Part shown: in pieces, positions 7,305-16,293 of the stretch
How positions within the stretch are numbered: position 1 is the first letter of the stretch
Layout: each line of letters starts with the position of its first letter
Assembly (NCBI GenBank): GCA_034522155.1
Contig: JAXHLP010000003.1
Coordinates: 434,001 to 498,000, forward strand
Length of the DNA stretch: 64,000 bases
Source: Salinilacustrithrix sp034522155
GTDB lineage: Bacteria; Actinomycetota; Acidimicrobiia; Acidimicrobiales; Salinilacustritrichaceae
Direction: 5' to 3'
Translations under genes and position numbers: made by a program
Notes under the pieces: model-generated
Told to the model about the DNA's origin: nothing
The model's database searches: none
What the model saw: the letters and a program-made list of their open reading frames with translations, nothing else

Positions 7305-9527
7305 CTACGGCTCGACGAAGTTGGTCGACGACGGAACGACCGTCGTCGTCGACGACGACGTCGTGGTCGTCGTCGTCGTGGTCGTCGTCGTGGTCGTCGT
7401 CGTGGTCGTCGTGGTCGTGGTCGTGTCGTCGGGTTCGGTGGTCGAGGTGGTGGTCGTGTCGTCGGGTTCGGTGGTCGGGGTGGTGGTCGTGGTGAGGTCC
7501 GAGTTGAGGATCTCGCCCCCGTACGGCGGCGGGTCGGTGAACGAACCCTGCGACTGCCCACCCGTGGCGGCCTGCATGAACGCCCGCCAGATCTGGGCGG
7601 GGAACGAACCGCCGGTGACCCGCCGGCCCCGCACGTTGGTCATGAAGACCGGATTCCCGTCCTCGTCGACGTCCGGAAAGCCCATCCAGACCGCGGTCGT
7701 GAGCTTGGGCGTGTACCCCACGAACCAGGCGTCGCGGTAGTCCTGGGTCGTACCGGTCTTGCCGGCGATCGGGATGCCGAAGTCGGCGGCAGTGCCGGTG
7801 CCGCCCCGCACGACGCCCTGGAGGATGGCGTTGACCTGGTCGGCGTCGCCGGTACGCATGACCTGATCGCCGTTGGTGCTGGTCTGATCGATGACCTTGC
7901 GCTCGCCATCGGTCGCCTGCTCGACCTTGGCGATGAAGATCGGCGGGATGTGCTCGCCCCGGCGGGCGAAGGTCGAGTAGGCGGTGGCCATGTCGAGCAC
8001 CGACACCTCGCCCGAGCCGAGGGCGAGTGCGTTGACGGCCGGGAGCTCGGTCTCGATCCCGAGCTTCTTCGCCGTCTCGACCACCTTGGCCGGGCCGACC
8101 TCGCGGATCAGCTGGGCGTAGATCGTGTTCGACGACACCCGCGTGGCCTCGACCAAGTCGATGAGGCGCTCGGGGCGGGGCTCGTAGTTGCTGACCTCCC
8201 AGTCCTCGCCGTCGTTCGCCTTCGGGAGCACGATCGAGTTCTCGTTGCGGTACTTCGAGCGGGCCGAGATGTCCTGGCCCAGTGCGGTGGCGAGCACGAA
8301 CGGCTTGAACGCCGAGCCGGGCTGGCGGCCCGACCCACCCGCGTCGGCGCCGAGGGCGAGGTTGACCTCCGAGGTGTCGAAGTCCTTTCCACCGACCAGG
8401 GCCACGACCCGGCCGAACTCGTCGACGCTCACCAGCGCACCCGCCGGGTCGGTCTCCTGGTCGAGAGTGCCGTAGACCGCGTTGAAGGCGTGCTGTTGCA
8501 GGTCCATGTCCAGCGACGTGTAGACGCGCAGGCCCCCGCCGTTGACCCGGTCGGCGCCGTAGGTGTCGTAGAGCTGTCGCCGGATGTACTCGACGTAGTA
8601 CTCCGCCCCGCTGTCCTCGCTGCCGCGGAGCATCTCGATACCCGCGCGGGACGACTGCTGACGCACCTCGGCTTCCAACTGCTCGGCCGTGGCGGCCTCG
8701 TGCTCCTCGGCCGTGACCCAGCCCTCCTCGAGCATCCCGTCGAGCACCGAATCGCGCCGGAACTTGGCCGTCTCGGGATCGTCGGCCACGTCGGTGGTCT
8801 CCGGGGAGCGGATCAACGCTGCGAGGTACGCGGCCTGCGAGAGGTCGACGTTGCGGATCGACACCCCGAAGTAGCTCCGCGCCGCGGCCTCGGCCCCGTA
8901 GGCACCGCGCCCGAAATACACGGTGTTGAGGTAGCGCTGGAGGATCTCCTCCTTGTCGAGCTCGCGCTCGAGCTTGATGGCCAGGACCAGTTCCTTCAGC
9001 TTGCGGGAGACGGTCCGCTCGGAGGTCAGGAAGGCGTTCTTGGCGTACTGCTGGGTGATGGTCGACCCGCCCTGGCGAGAGCTGCCCTGTGTCTCCTGGT
9101 ACAGAGCCCGGGCGATCCCGACCGGGTCGACGCCGGAGTGACTGAAGAACTGGCGGTCCTCGGCCGCGAGCACCGCGTCGATGAAGGTCTGGGGCATCTC
9201 GGACAGCGGCAGCGAGACGCGGTCCTCCTCACCGGCCAGCTTGGCGATCGCGTTGTCGGGCCCGCAGTTCTCCGTCACGTCGGCAGCGCACACGAAGGTC
9301 GACTGCAGGAGCGGGTCCTCGTCCGGGAGCTCCACCTGGCCGACCACGAAGCCGGCCCCCGCGACGAGGGCGGTCGCGAGCAGGCCCACGAGGAACAGCC
9401 CGCGCCGGTGCCGCCAGAGGGGGTTGCGCTGTGCCACGGTCGACGAAGACGTCTGGCCCTGCTTCTTCGGGGCCGTCTTCTTCTTCGACCGAGACCTCGC
9501 GCTCGACGTCGTGGATCGCGTGGCCAT
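7305..9527 (-). CDS. Bifunctional class A penicillin-binding protein (PBP1A type)
   Basis: Peptidoglycan glycosyltransferase and DD-transpeptidase, 740 aa, membrane anchored. The order is: basic cytoplasmic tail, one membrane helix (about 43-63), GT51 glycosyltransferase domain (EDRQFFSHSGVD with catalytic Glu123; QGGSTITQQYAKN), and transpeptidase domain with the three active-site motifs SAFK (near 405), SSN, and KTGTT (near 589). The C-terminus is an extracellular low-complexity tail with an unbroken run of about 22 threonines (about 699-720), encoded by an ACG/ACC trinucleotide tract at 7360-7430. It follows DUF5318 on the same strand, an arrangement also known in mycobacteria. Confidence 0.95.
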   Translation of the reverse strand: MATRSTTSSARSRSKKKTAPKKQGQTSSSTVAQRNPLWRHRRGLFLVGLLATALVAGAGFVVGQVELPDEDPLLQSTFVCAADVTENCGPDNAIAKLAGEEDRVSLPLSEMPQTFIDAVLAAEDRQFFSHSGVDPVGIARALYQETQGSSRQGGSTITQQYAKNAFLTSERTVSRKLKELVLAIKLERELDKEEILQRYLNTVYFGRGAYGAEAAARSYFGVSIRNVDLSQAAYLAALIRSPETTDVADDPETAKFRRDSVLDGMLEEGWVTAEEHEAATAEQLEAEVRQQSSRAGIEMLRGSEDSGAEYYVEYIRRQLYDTYGADRVNGGGLRVYTSLDMDLQQHAFNAVYGTLDQETDPAGALVSVDEFGRVVALVGGKDFDTSEVNLALGADAGGSGRQPGSAFKPFVLATALGQDISARSKYRNENSIVLPKANDGEDWEVSNYEPRPERLIDLVEATRVSSNTIYAQLIREVGPAKVVETAKKLGIETELPAVNALALGSGEVSVLDMATAYSTFARRGEHIPPIFIAKVEQATDGERKVIDQTSTNGDQVMRTGDADQVNAILQGVVRGGTGTAADFGIPIAGKTGTTQDYRDAWFVGYTPKLTTAVWMGFPDVDEDGNPVFMTNVRGRRVTGGSFPAQIWRAFMQAATGGQSQGSFTDPPPYGGEILNSDLTTTTTPTTEPDDTTTTSTTEPDDTTTTTTTTTTTTTTTTTTTTTTSSSTTTVVPSSTNFVEP
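7360..7430. repeat. Trinucleotide microsatellite encoding poly-threonine
   Basis: Near-perfect GTC/GTG (ACG/ACC on the coding strand) tandem triplets within the PBP 3' end. Being in multiples of three, length change would alter the number of Thr residues without breaking the frame. Confidence 0.85.
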
Positions 9528-9562
9528 GGAGGGGTTCGACCGCGGGGGTGCGGCGACGGGCG

Positions 9563-9568
9563 ATCCTA
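9563..9568 (-). promoter_or_regulatory. Candidate -10 box for the PBP gene
   Basis: TAGGAT on the minus strand, about 35 bp before the ATG at 9527, which would give a short leader. Confidence 0.35.
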
Positions 9569-9641
9569 CCGGGACCCCTGGCCCGAACCATCGGCAGCAC
9601 GGGTGCCCGCCGCCGCCCCCACCCGGGGGCCGCGGCGGCGG

Positions 9642-10064
9642 TCACCGGCCCCGGCGCCCGTCGACCGGGAACGTCTGCACCAGGTGGTTCCATCCGCAAG
9701 CCGAGCACACCTCGACCACGTAGCAGGTGGCCTCGGTGGTGATGCGCTTCACCTTGTCGAGGTCGGCGCGGTCCTCGACCGCGTATCCCGACTTCGGCAG
9801 GTGGGGTCCGAAGGCGTAGGTGACGAGCACGAGGAGGCAGTCCTCGCAGATCGGGCACACCTCCGACGACTGCCGCGACAGATTGGCCGCGACCCGGCGC
9901 AGCTCGGGATGGGCGTCGCAGACCTCGTGGGCGGCGAGGCGGCCGCGCTTGTACTCGTTGACCACCGAGTTGCGGGCCATCCGGTAGTCGACCGCGCCCA
10001 TGGTGCGCCCGCCGCCGGCGCCACGGATGACGGCGCCGCCCTGCTGGCCGGGGTCGAAGGACAT
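9642..10064 (-). CDS. DUF5318 zinc-binding protein
   Basis: 140-aa cytosolic protein of a family restricted to actinobacteria. The conserved core reads AAHEVCDAHPELRRVAANLS, then CPICEDCLLVLVTYAFG, then VVEVCSACGWNHLVQTF. The CPIC and CSAC pairs probably bind zinc. The function is unknown; the gene usually sits directly upstream of a class A PBP gene, as here. A TACCCT box 7 nt before the ATG at 10064 supports that start over the internal ATGs. Confidence 0.85.
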   Translation of the reverse strand: MSFDPGQQGGAVIRGAGGGRTMGAVDYRMARNSVVNEYKRGRLAAHEVCDAHPELRRVAANLSRQSSEVCPICEDCLLVLVTYAFGPHLPKSGYAVEDRADLDKVKRITTEATCYVVEVCSACGWNHLVQTFPVDGRRGR

Positions 10065-10071
10065 CCGTGCG

Positions 10072-10077
10072 AGGGTA
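10072..10077 (-). promoter_or_regulatory. -10 box for leaderless DUF5318 gene
   Basis: TACCCT on the minus strand, 7 nt before the ATG at 10064. Confidence 0.45.
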
Positions 10078-10151
10078 GCGAGGACGACCGACCACGACCC
10101 GCGAGCCCCGGTGTCCCCGTACCTCCGTCCGACTGGCGGCAGACTGGGCCC

Positions 10152-10859
10152 ATGGCTTGGACCCCGTTCTCCGTGGCTGCGCCCGCCGGGTCGGCGCTGC
10201 CCGACGACACCGTCACCTACGGGCCGGCCATCCCCCGCGAGGACGAGCTGCGCCTGCTGGGCGACGTGTCCGGCAAGCGGGTGCTCGATCTCGGCTGCGG
10301 TGCGGGCGCCAACTCGGTGGCGCTGGCACGGGGCGAAGCCCGGACCATCGCCGTCGACGACGACGCCGACCAGATCGGCCACGCCCGCACCCGCGTCGAC
10401 GCGGCCGAGCAGAGGATCGAGCTCCACCACTCGCCGCTGGCCGAGCTCGCGTTCCTGCGGGCCGACACCATCGACGCCGTCATCAGCGTCGGTGCCCTGA
10501 CCCGGGTCGAGGACATCGGGCGGGTCTTCCGCCAGGTCCACCGGGTGCTGCGCCCCGAGCACACCTTCGTCGTGTCGCTGCCCCACCCGACGTTCGCCCT
10601 GCTCGACCCGGGCAGCGACGACCCGCTGCGCATCCAACGCTCGGCCTTCGACGACCAGCCCTACCCGCCCGAGGACCAGCGCACCGGCTCGTTCGCCCGC
10701 CCGGTCGCCACCATGGTCACCGAGCTCAGCCGGGCCGGGTTCCGGGTCGACCAGGTGCTCGAACCCGCCGCCACCGACCGCGGGAGCCCACACTGGTCGC
10801 CGGCGATGGAACAGGTCCCCGCCACCCTGATCATCCGTGCCCGCAAAGAAGGCATCTGA
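10152..10859 (+). CDS. Class I SAM-dependent methyltransferase
   Basis: 235-aa methyltransferase of unknown substrate. The SAM-binding motif I is VLDLGCGAGANSVALA (about residues 43-58), motif II an acidic pair after TIAVDDD, with VHRVLRPEHTFVVSLPHPTF further on, as in small-molecule Methyltransf_11 enzymes. Weak leaderless signal: CAGACT ends 6 nt before the ATG. Divergent from DUF5318. Confidence 0.88.
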   Translation: MAWTPFSVAAPAGSALPDDTVTYGPAIPREDELRLLGDVSGKRVLDLGCGAGANSVALARGEARTIAVDDDADQIGHARTRVDAAEQRIELHHSPLAELAFLRADTIDAVISVGALTRVEDIGRVFRQVHRVLRPEHTFVVSLPHPTFALLDPGSDDPLRIQRSAFDDQPYPPEDQRTGSFARPVATMVTELSRAGFRVDQVLEPAATDRGSPHWSPAMEQVPATLIIRARKEGI

Positions 10860-10910
10860 CCCACTCGCACGCGCGGTGCGGTAGGCAGTGGGCCGACCAG
10901 GAGGGTGACC

Positions 10911-11597
10911 ATGGAACGCACGTCGCAGCACGTCGCCGACGGGGTGCTCACGATCACGATGGACGACGGCAAGGTCAACGTGCTGTCGCCGCTGATGTGG
11001 GCCGAGCTCGACGAGGGGCTCGACCGGGCCGAGCAGGACGACGTGGGTGCGGTCGTGATCGCCGGCCGTCCGGGACGGTTCTCGGGCGGATTCGACCTCA
11101 GCGTGCTCCAGGGCGACGACGCTGGCGCGGCCCGGGGCATGCTCCGTGCGGGGTTCGTGACCGCCGAGCGCGTGCTGTCGTTCCCCAAGCCGGTGGTCAT
11201 GGCCTGCACCGGCCACTCGATCGCGATGGGGTCGTTCCTGATGCTGTCGGGCGACTACCGGATCGGCGCGGCCGGCGACTTCCGGATCCAGGCCATCGAG
11301 GTCGCCATCGGCATGGCCCTGCCCGAGGCCGCCCTGGCCATCATGCGGTACCGGCTGACCAGGCCCGCCTTCGACCGGGCCGTGGGCCTGGCCGAGGTGT
11401 TCACCCCCGAGACCGCGGTGACCGGCGGCTACCTCGACCGGATCGTGGCCCCCGACGACGTCGTCCAGACCGCGCAGGACACCGCGGCCGGCTTCGCGTC
11501 GACGCTCGACCAGCAGGCCCACCACACGTCCAAGCTCCGGGCGCGGACCACGGTGCTGGGCGAGCTGCGCGCCGCCATCGACGCCGACTTCCGCTGA
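10911..11597 (+). CDS. Enoyl-CoA hydratase/isomerase-family (crotonase) protein
   Basis: 228-aa crotonase-fold protein. VVIAGRPGRFSGGFDLSVL gives the first oxyanion-hole strand and PKPVVMACTGHSIAMGSFLM the second. The usual GGG of the latter is AMG, and no Glu pair typical of true hydratases is evident, so the reaction is uncertain. AGGAGG sits 6 nt before the ATG at 10911, which decides the start over GTG 10905. It is convergent with the CCA-adding enzyme gene. Confidence 0.85.
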   Translation: MERTSQHVADGVLTITMDDGKVNVLSPLMWAELDEGLDRAEQDDVGAVVIAGRPGRFSGGFDLSVLQGDDAGAARGMLRAGFVTAERVLSFPKPVVMACTGHSIAMGSFLMLSGDYRIGAAGDFRIQAIEVAIGMALPEAALAIMRYRLTRPAFDRAVGLAEVFTPETAVTGGYLDRIVAPDDVVQTAQDTAAGFASTLDQQAHHTSKLRARTTVLGELRAAIDADFR

Positions 11598-11650
11598 CCG
11601 GCGAACTCGACTCGATCACCATCGGATTCCGGAAGGCATTTCGTCGAGAA

Positions 11651-13078
11651 TCAGCTGGGGTCGCGGTCGGCCCACCACGCCTTCACGCGGCGGATGGCCT
11701 CCTCCTCACCGAGGGGACCCTCCTCCATGCGGGCCTCGAGGAGCATGTCGAGCGCGTCGCCCACCACCCGGCCGGGTTCGACCCCGAGCAGGTCCATCAC
11801 CTGGCGGCCGTCGAGATCGGGGCGCATCGCCTCGAGCTCCTCCTGCTCGGCCAGGCGCTCGATCCGCTCCTCGAGCGCGTCCATGCGCCGGGCGAGCATC
11901 CGCGCCTTCTTCTGGTTGCGGGTGGTGCAGTCGCAGCGGGTGAGCTCGTTGAGCCGGTCGAGCAGGTGGCCGGCGTCGCGCACGTAGCGCCGCACCGCGG
12001 CGTCGGTCCAGGCATCGTCGCCGTAGCCGTGAAACCGCAGGTGGAGGAACACGAGCTGGGCGACGTCGTCGATCATCTCGTTGGAGAACTTCAGCGCCTT
12101 CATCCGCTTGCGGGTCATCCGGGCGCCGACCACCTCGTGGTGGTGGAAGCTCACCCCGTGGGCACCGATCGAGCGGGTGGCCGGCTTGCCGATGTCGTGG
12201 AACAGGGCGGCCAGGCGCACCACGAGGTCGGGGGAGCAGTTGTTGACCACCGCGATGGTGTGGGCGAGCACGTCCTTGTGACGGTGGATCGGGTCCTGCT
12301 CCACCCGCATCTCGGGCAGCTCGGGGAAGAACTCGTGGGCGAGGCCGGTGTCGCACAGGAACCACAGCCCGGCCGAGCAGTCGTCGAGGACCACCAACCG
12401 GCACAGCTCGTCGCGGATGCGCTCGGCCGACACGATCTCGAGCCGCTCGGCCATGGCCTCGACCGCCATCACCAGCGCGGGGTCGGGCGTGAGGTCGTAG
12501 CGGTTGAGGAACCGGGCGGCACGCAGCATCCGCAGCGGGTCGTCCTCGAACGACTCCTCCGCCGACAGCGGGGTGCGCAGCACCTTCTCCACCAGCAGGT
12601 CGGTCATCCCGCCGAACGGATCCACCAGCGTCGCGTCCGGGAGCGAGAGCGCCATGGCGTTGACGGTGAAGTCACGCCGCGACAGGTCGGCCTCGATCCC
12701 GCCAGTCCCGGAACCAGTGGCGAAGACGACCTCGGGCTTGCGGGAGCCGGGCGTGTAGGCCTCGGCCCGGTGGGTGGTGATCTCGTGGTCGACGATGCGC
12801 TCGCCGTCGGCGGTGCCGATGCGGATGCGGGCGCCGATGGTGCCGAACCGCTTGCCCTGGGTCCACACCGCCTCGACCCCGTCGAGGCCGGCGATCACCG
12901 CCTCGATGTCGTCGGGCAGGGCGTCGGTGGTGAAGTCGAGGTCGACCGGATCGACGTCGTCGAGGAACAGGTCGCGCACGACCCCGCCGACCAGATACAG
13001 GCGGTGGCCGGCCGCGGCGAAGGCGTCGGCGAGGGGCCGGACGGACTCGAGGACGGGGGTGAACCGCTCGGGGATCAC
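11651..13078 (-). CDS. CCA-adding tRNA nucleotidyltransferase (PcnA family, HD domain)
   Basis: Adds or repairs the 3' CCA of tRNAs; 475 aa. The class II nucleotidyltransferase head is LYLVGGVVRDLFLDDVDPVD with DLDF as the metal-binding pair; the RRDFTVNAMA and DPLRMLRAARF motifs follow. A C-terminal HD domain is present (AALFHDIGKPATRS near residue 293). Start is GTG 13078, 9 nt after a TAGTTT box. Encoded CCA is absent from the tRNA-Ile gene in this window, consistent with need for this enzyme. In Mycobacterium the gene is also near the origin. Confidence 0.95.
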   Translation of the reverse strand: MIPERFTPVLESVRPLADAFAAAGHRLYLVGGVVRDLFLDDVDPVDLDFTTDALPDDIEAVIAGLDGVEAVWTQGKRFGTIGARIRIGTADGERIVDHEITTHRAEAYTPGSRKPEVVFATGSGTGGIEADLSRRDFTVNAMALSLPDATLVDPFGGMTDLLVEKVLRTPLSAEESFEDDPLRMLRAARFLNRYDLTPDPALVMAVEAMAERLEIVSAERIRDELCRLVVLDDCSAGLWFLCDTGLAHEFFPELPEMRVEQDPIHRHKDVLAHTIAVVNNCSPDLVVRLAALFHDIGKPATRSIGAHGVSFHHHEVVGARMTRKRMKALKFSNEMIDDVAQLVFLHLRFHGYGDDAWTDAAVRRYVRDAGHLLDRLNELTRCDCTTRNQKKARMLARRMDALEERIERLAEQEELEAMRPDLDGRQVMDLLGVEPGRVVGDALDMLLEARMEEGPLGEEEAIRRVKAWWADRDPS

Positions 13079-13087
13079 AGTCGATCG

Positions 13088-13093
13088 AAACTA
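13088..13093 (-). promoter_or_regulatory. -10 box for leaderless CCA-transferase gene
   Basis: TAGTTT on the minus strand, 9 nt before GTG 13078. Confidence 0.45.
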
Positions 13094-13122
13094 GGGCGTG
13101 ATCGGGGGTGGAGCGAACCGGT

Positions 13123-14079
13123 TCAGGAGGCGGCCGGGTCGATTCGGGTGACACCGGGACCGGCGTCGTCGATGAAGTGGACCGCCACCTGGTCGTGGAA
13201 CTGGTCGAGCCGCTCGCGCCGCTTCTCGCCGGTGCCGAGGGTGAAGTCGGGGATGATGAGCTCGTCGACGCCGGCGTCGCGGTAGGCGCCCACGATGTCG
13301 ACGACCTCGGGCACCGTGCCGATGATGCTGGGACGGTCGATGCCCCGGTCGCGCAGCTTCTGCAGGGTGTCGGCGTCGTCGGACAGGAACAGCAGCGCCT
13401 GGGTCGAACGGTGGATGGAGGCCGGGTCGCGTCCGACCTCGTCGCACCACTGGTCGAGCACGCTCGACTTGTGGATGAACCGCTCGGGCTCGGACCACAC
13501 GTTCCACTCCTCGGCGTAGCGGGCCGCGATCTGCAGGGTCCGCTTCTCGCCGCCGCCACCGATCAGCAGCGGCATCGGCCCCACCGGCTTGGGCTCCATC
13601 GCCGCGTCGGTGAGCCGGTAGTGCTCGCCGTCGAAGTCGGCGCGCTCGGTGTCGCGGAGGGCCCGCACCACCTGGCACGCCTCCTCGAAACGGTCCATCC
13701 GCGTGCCCAGGGACCACAGGTCGATGCCGTAGGCGGCGTGCTCGTTGCGCTGCCAGCCGGCCCCGAGCCCGAGGATCACCCGCCCGTCGCTGATGACGTC
13801 GGCCGTGGCCGCCTGGTTCGCGAGCACGGCCGGGTGGCGGTAGGTGTTGCCGCAGACGAGGGTCCCGACACCGATGCGGGGCACGGCGGCCGCGAGGGCC
13901 GACAGCACGCTCCAGCACTCGAGCATGGGCCCGGCCTGGACCTCGGCGCCGTCGGGGTCGTTGGGCATGAAGTGGTCGGCCACGTAGACGCGGTCCCACC
14001 CGGTGAGCTCGACGTGACGCGCGACCTGGACGAGATCGGACCACGCCTGGTTCGTGCCGGGCCACACCGAGAATTTCAC
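13123..14079 (-). CDS. LLM-class (F420-dependent type) oxidoreductase
   Basis: Luciferase-like monooxygenase fold, 318 aa; relatives use reduced coenzyme F420. Typical elements are WDRVYVADHFMPN near the start, RIGVGTLVCGNTYRHPAVLA, GRVILGLGAGWQRNEH and PLLIGGGGEKRTL. The start GTG 14079 (MKFSVWPGTNQ) is 7 nt after a TAGCAT box and matches the normal family N-terminus; an upstream start at 14121 is possible but adds atypical residues. Substrate unknown. Confidence 0.9.
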   Translation of the reverse strand: MKFSVWPGTNQAWSDLVQVARHVELTGWDRVYVADHFMPNDPDGAEVQAGPMLECWSVLSALAAAVPRIGVGTLVCGNTYRHPAVLANQAATADVISDGRVILGLGAGWQRNEHAAYGIDLWSLGTRMDRFEEACQVVRALRDTERADFDGEHYRLTDAAMEPKPVGPMPLLIGGGGEKRTLQIAARYAEEWNVWSEPERFIHKSSVLDQWCDEVGRDPASIHRSTQALLFLSDDADTLQKLRDRGIDRPSIIGTVPEVVDIVGAYRDAGVDELIIPDFTLGTGEKRRERLDQFHDQVAVHFIDDAGPGVTRIDPAAS

Positions 14080-14086
14080 GGTTGTG

Positions 14087-14092
14087 ATGCTA
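14087..14092 (-). promoter_or_regulatory. -10 box for leaderless LLM oxidoreductase gene
   Basis: TAGCAT on the minus strand, 7 nt before GTG 14079. Confidence 0.45.
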
Positions 14093-14184
14093 GGACCTGA
14101 TCGGTCCGACTCCGTCGTCACCTCGCCGTGGAGACCCGGTGGTCGGATGGCGACGCCGCTCGGGTCCCGTCCGCCACCGCACGC

Positions 14185-15270
14185 TCACCGGAGCAGCTCG
14201 ATGCGCAGCTCCTCGGACTCGACCGCGGCACCGAGTCCGGTTTCGCGGTCGATCCGCCCGGCGCGCACCAGCAGGGCCAGCGCCTGGTCCATCGTCTGCA
14301 TGCCGTAGTACTCACCGTCGGCCATGAGATGACGCAGGTCGGCGCTGCGGTCGGGCTCGGTCAGGCAACTCTCGATCTTGGGGGTGTGGACCATCGCTTC
14401 GACCGCCGCGACCTGGTCGCCCTCGGTCGCCGGGATCAGTTTCTGGGCGAGCACGCCGCCGCAGGCGCGCGCGAAGGCCGCCCGCATGATCTCGCGCTCG
14501 CCCACGGTGAACAGCTCGAGGAACGTGTGGATCGCTCCGGTCACCGAGTCGCCCCCGATCGTCGCCAGGACGAGGCGGCCGCGGGCGGAGGCGTCGATCA
14601 CCGCCAACGCGGTCTCGCGGTCGACGATGTCGGACACCGCGACCACGTCGGCATCGAGGCGAGAGGCGACGCGGATGCCGTCGGCCGACGAGCGGACGTC
14701 GGCACCGACCTCGAGCTGGCTGACGATGCCGACATCGTCGCGGTGGAGGACCTCGATCGGGTCCTCCACGGTGACGACGTGGCCGGCACGGGTCGAGTTG
14801 GCGTGGTCGACCAGCGCGGTGAGCGTGGTCGTGGCGCCGTGGCCCACCGGGCTGGCCACCAGGACGAGGCCGCGGTCCGCGGTGGCCAGCGTCCGGGCCG
14901 CTGCTGGCAAACCGAGCTCGTCGACGTCGCGAATCGTGTCGGGCACCGCGTGGAAGACGATGGCCACCGAACCGCGCTGACGGTAGGCACTGAAGCGGAA
15001 CCGGCCCACGCCCGACTCGGAGTGGGCACCGACGACGGATCCGATGCGGATCAGGTCCTCCTGCTGCTCGCTGTCGAGCATCGACTGGGCGATCCGGGCC
15101 ACGTCCTCGGGGCTGAGTGGATCGATGTCCATCTTCACGAGATCGCCGTTGACCCGCAGCACGGGCACGCCGCCAGGGCGGCAGTGGACGTCCGATGCCT
15201 CGGCTTCGACGACGGCGCGGAGGAGTTGTTCGCGTTGCACCCCCGCTGTATCGGCGGCGGGGTCGTCCAC
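14185..15270 (-). CDS. PilT/GspE-family ATPase with degenerate catalytic motifs
   Basis: 361-aa protein aligning along its length with PilT-type secretion ATPases: the N-terminal ASDVHCRPGGVPVLRVNG domain, YRQRGSVAIVFHAVP, and the C-terminal region ending in helices. The Asp box VTVEDPIEVLH is intact. Walker A reads SPVGHGATTT where GSGK(S/T) is expected, so the phosphate-binding Lys is Ala. Walker B reads DADVVAVSDIVDRET instead of DPDVILVGEMRDLET, and the His box has IGGDS in place of HTNS. It probably cannot hydrolyse ATP. GTG 15270 start, 21 bp after the upstream amidohydrolase gene. No pilus genes adjoin it; Tad-like genes lie 4 kb away. Confidence 0.8.
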   Translation of the reverse strand: MDDPAADTAGVQREQLLRAVVEAEASDVHCRPGGVPVLRVNGDLVKMDIDPLSPEDVARIAQSMLDSEQQEDLIRIGSVVGAHSESGVGRFRFSAYRQRGSVAIVFHAVPDTIRDVDELGLPAAARTLATADRGLVLVASPVGHGATTTLTALVDHANSTRAGHVVTVEDPIEVLHRDDVGIVSQLEVGADVRSSADGIRVASRLDADVVAVSDIVDRETALAVIDASARGRLVLATIGGDSVTGAIHTFLELFTVGEREIMRAAFARACGGVLAQKLIPATEGDQVAAVEAMVHTPKIESCLTEPDRSADLRHLMADGEYYGMQTMDQALALLVRAGRIDRETGLGAAVESEELRIELLR

Positions 15271-15291
15271 CTTGAGGGGCCGAGCCGTCGG

Positions 15292-16293
15292 TCAGCTCAG
15301 GTGGTGGAGGAGGCGGACCTGGTCGAGCACCGGCACGATCTGGCCGTTGGTGGCCGGCTCCGGTCGGGTCACCACACCGGACAGGGCGCCGAGGGTGGCG
15401 GCCGTCGAATCGGCCACCGCTCCGAGGTCGTAGCCGCCCTCGAGGAAGACGAGGGTCCGCGACGCCGGCACCAGCGAGAGCAGCCGGGCGGTGAGGTCGT
15501 GGTAGTCGCCGCTGCTGAGACCGAGACCGGCGAGGGGGTCGGCGCGGTGGGCGTCGAAGCCGGTGGAGATGAGCAGCCAGGTGGGCCGCACCCGTTCGGC
15601 GAGGGGGACGATGATGTCGTCGACGGCGCGGCGGTACGTGTCGCCCTCGGTGCCGGCCGGGACGGGGATGTTGACGGTGCCTCCCGGGGCTTCGGGGCCG
15701 CCGGTCTCGCTCGCCGGGCCGGTTCCCGGGTACATCGGGTACTGGTGGAGCGACACGTAGGTGACGAGCGGCTCGTTCCAGAAGGCGTCCTGGGTGCCGT
15801 TGCCGTGGTGGGCGTCGATGTCGACGATCAGCACCCGCTCGCCCCGCTCGGCCAGCGCGGCCGCGGTGACGGCCACGTTGTTGAGGAGGCAGAAGCCCAT
15901 GGCCCGGCTCGGTGTGGCGTGGTGGCCCGGGGGTCGTACGGCGAGGAACGCGGTGTCCGCCTCACCCGCGGTCAGGCGCTCGGCAGCGTCGAGACCGGCG
16001 CCTGCGGCGAGCAGCGCGATGTCCCACGACTGCTGGCCAGCCACGGTGTCGGGGTCGAGATGGCCCCCGCCGTTGGCGCAGAACCGCTCGAGCGCGCCGA
16101 GGAAGTCGGCGTCGTGCACGCGTTGCAGCTCGTCAGTGGTCGCCACTCGGGGTTCGACGTGGAGGAGGTCGTCGGCCGCCCCCGACTCGGTGACCCCCTG
16201 GTCGACCGCGGCCAGGCGCTCGGGTCGTTCGGGGTGACCGGGCGAGGTGTCGTGTTGCTGGTACCGCGGATCGGTGTAGAGCAGGACGGCCAT
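15292..16293 (-). CDS. Histone-deacetylase-family amidohydrolase
   Basis: Zinc-dependent deacetylase fold, 333 aa; bacterial relatives act on acetylpolyamines or acetyl-lysine. Active-site motifs are present: RPPGHHA (general base His pair), DIDAHHGNGTQ (zinc Asp and His), STGFDAHRADPL (second zinc Asp), and LEGGYDLGA. The start ATG 16293 (MAVLLYTDPRYQQHDTSPGHP) fits the family. A CACACT hexamer lies 9 nt upstream, a C-variant of the leaderless box. Likely co-transcribed with the PilT-like gene. Confidence 0.9.
   Translation of the reverse strand: MAVLLYTDPRYQQHDTSPGHPERPERLAAVDQGVTESGAADDLLHVEPRVATTDELQRVHDADFLGALERFCANGGGHLDPDTVAGQQSWDIALLAAGAGLDAAERLTAGEADTAFLAVRPPGHHATPSRAMGFCLLNNVAVTAAALAERGERVLIVDIDAHHGNGTQDAFWNEPLVTYVSLHQYPMYPGTGPASETGGPEAPGGTVNIPVPAGTEGDTYRRAVDDIIVPLAERVRPTWLLISTGFDAHRADPLAGLGLSSGDYHDLTARLLSLVPASRTLVFLEGGYDLGAVADSTAATLGALSGVVTRPEPATNGQIVPVLDQVRLLHHLS

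Noticed and set aside
7360..7430. CRISPR-like repeat
   Set aside because: The repeat is a pure triplet tract inside a coding frame, without spacers.
7248..10859. 1203-codon open frame on the plus strand
   Set aside because: It runs opposite to the PBP gene and through the DUF5318 gene and reads as Arg/Gly/Val shadow sequence. Only its last 235 codons are real (the methyltransferase from 10152).
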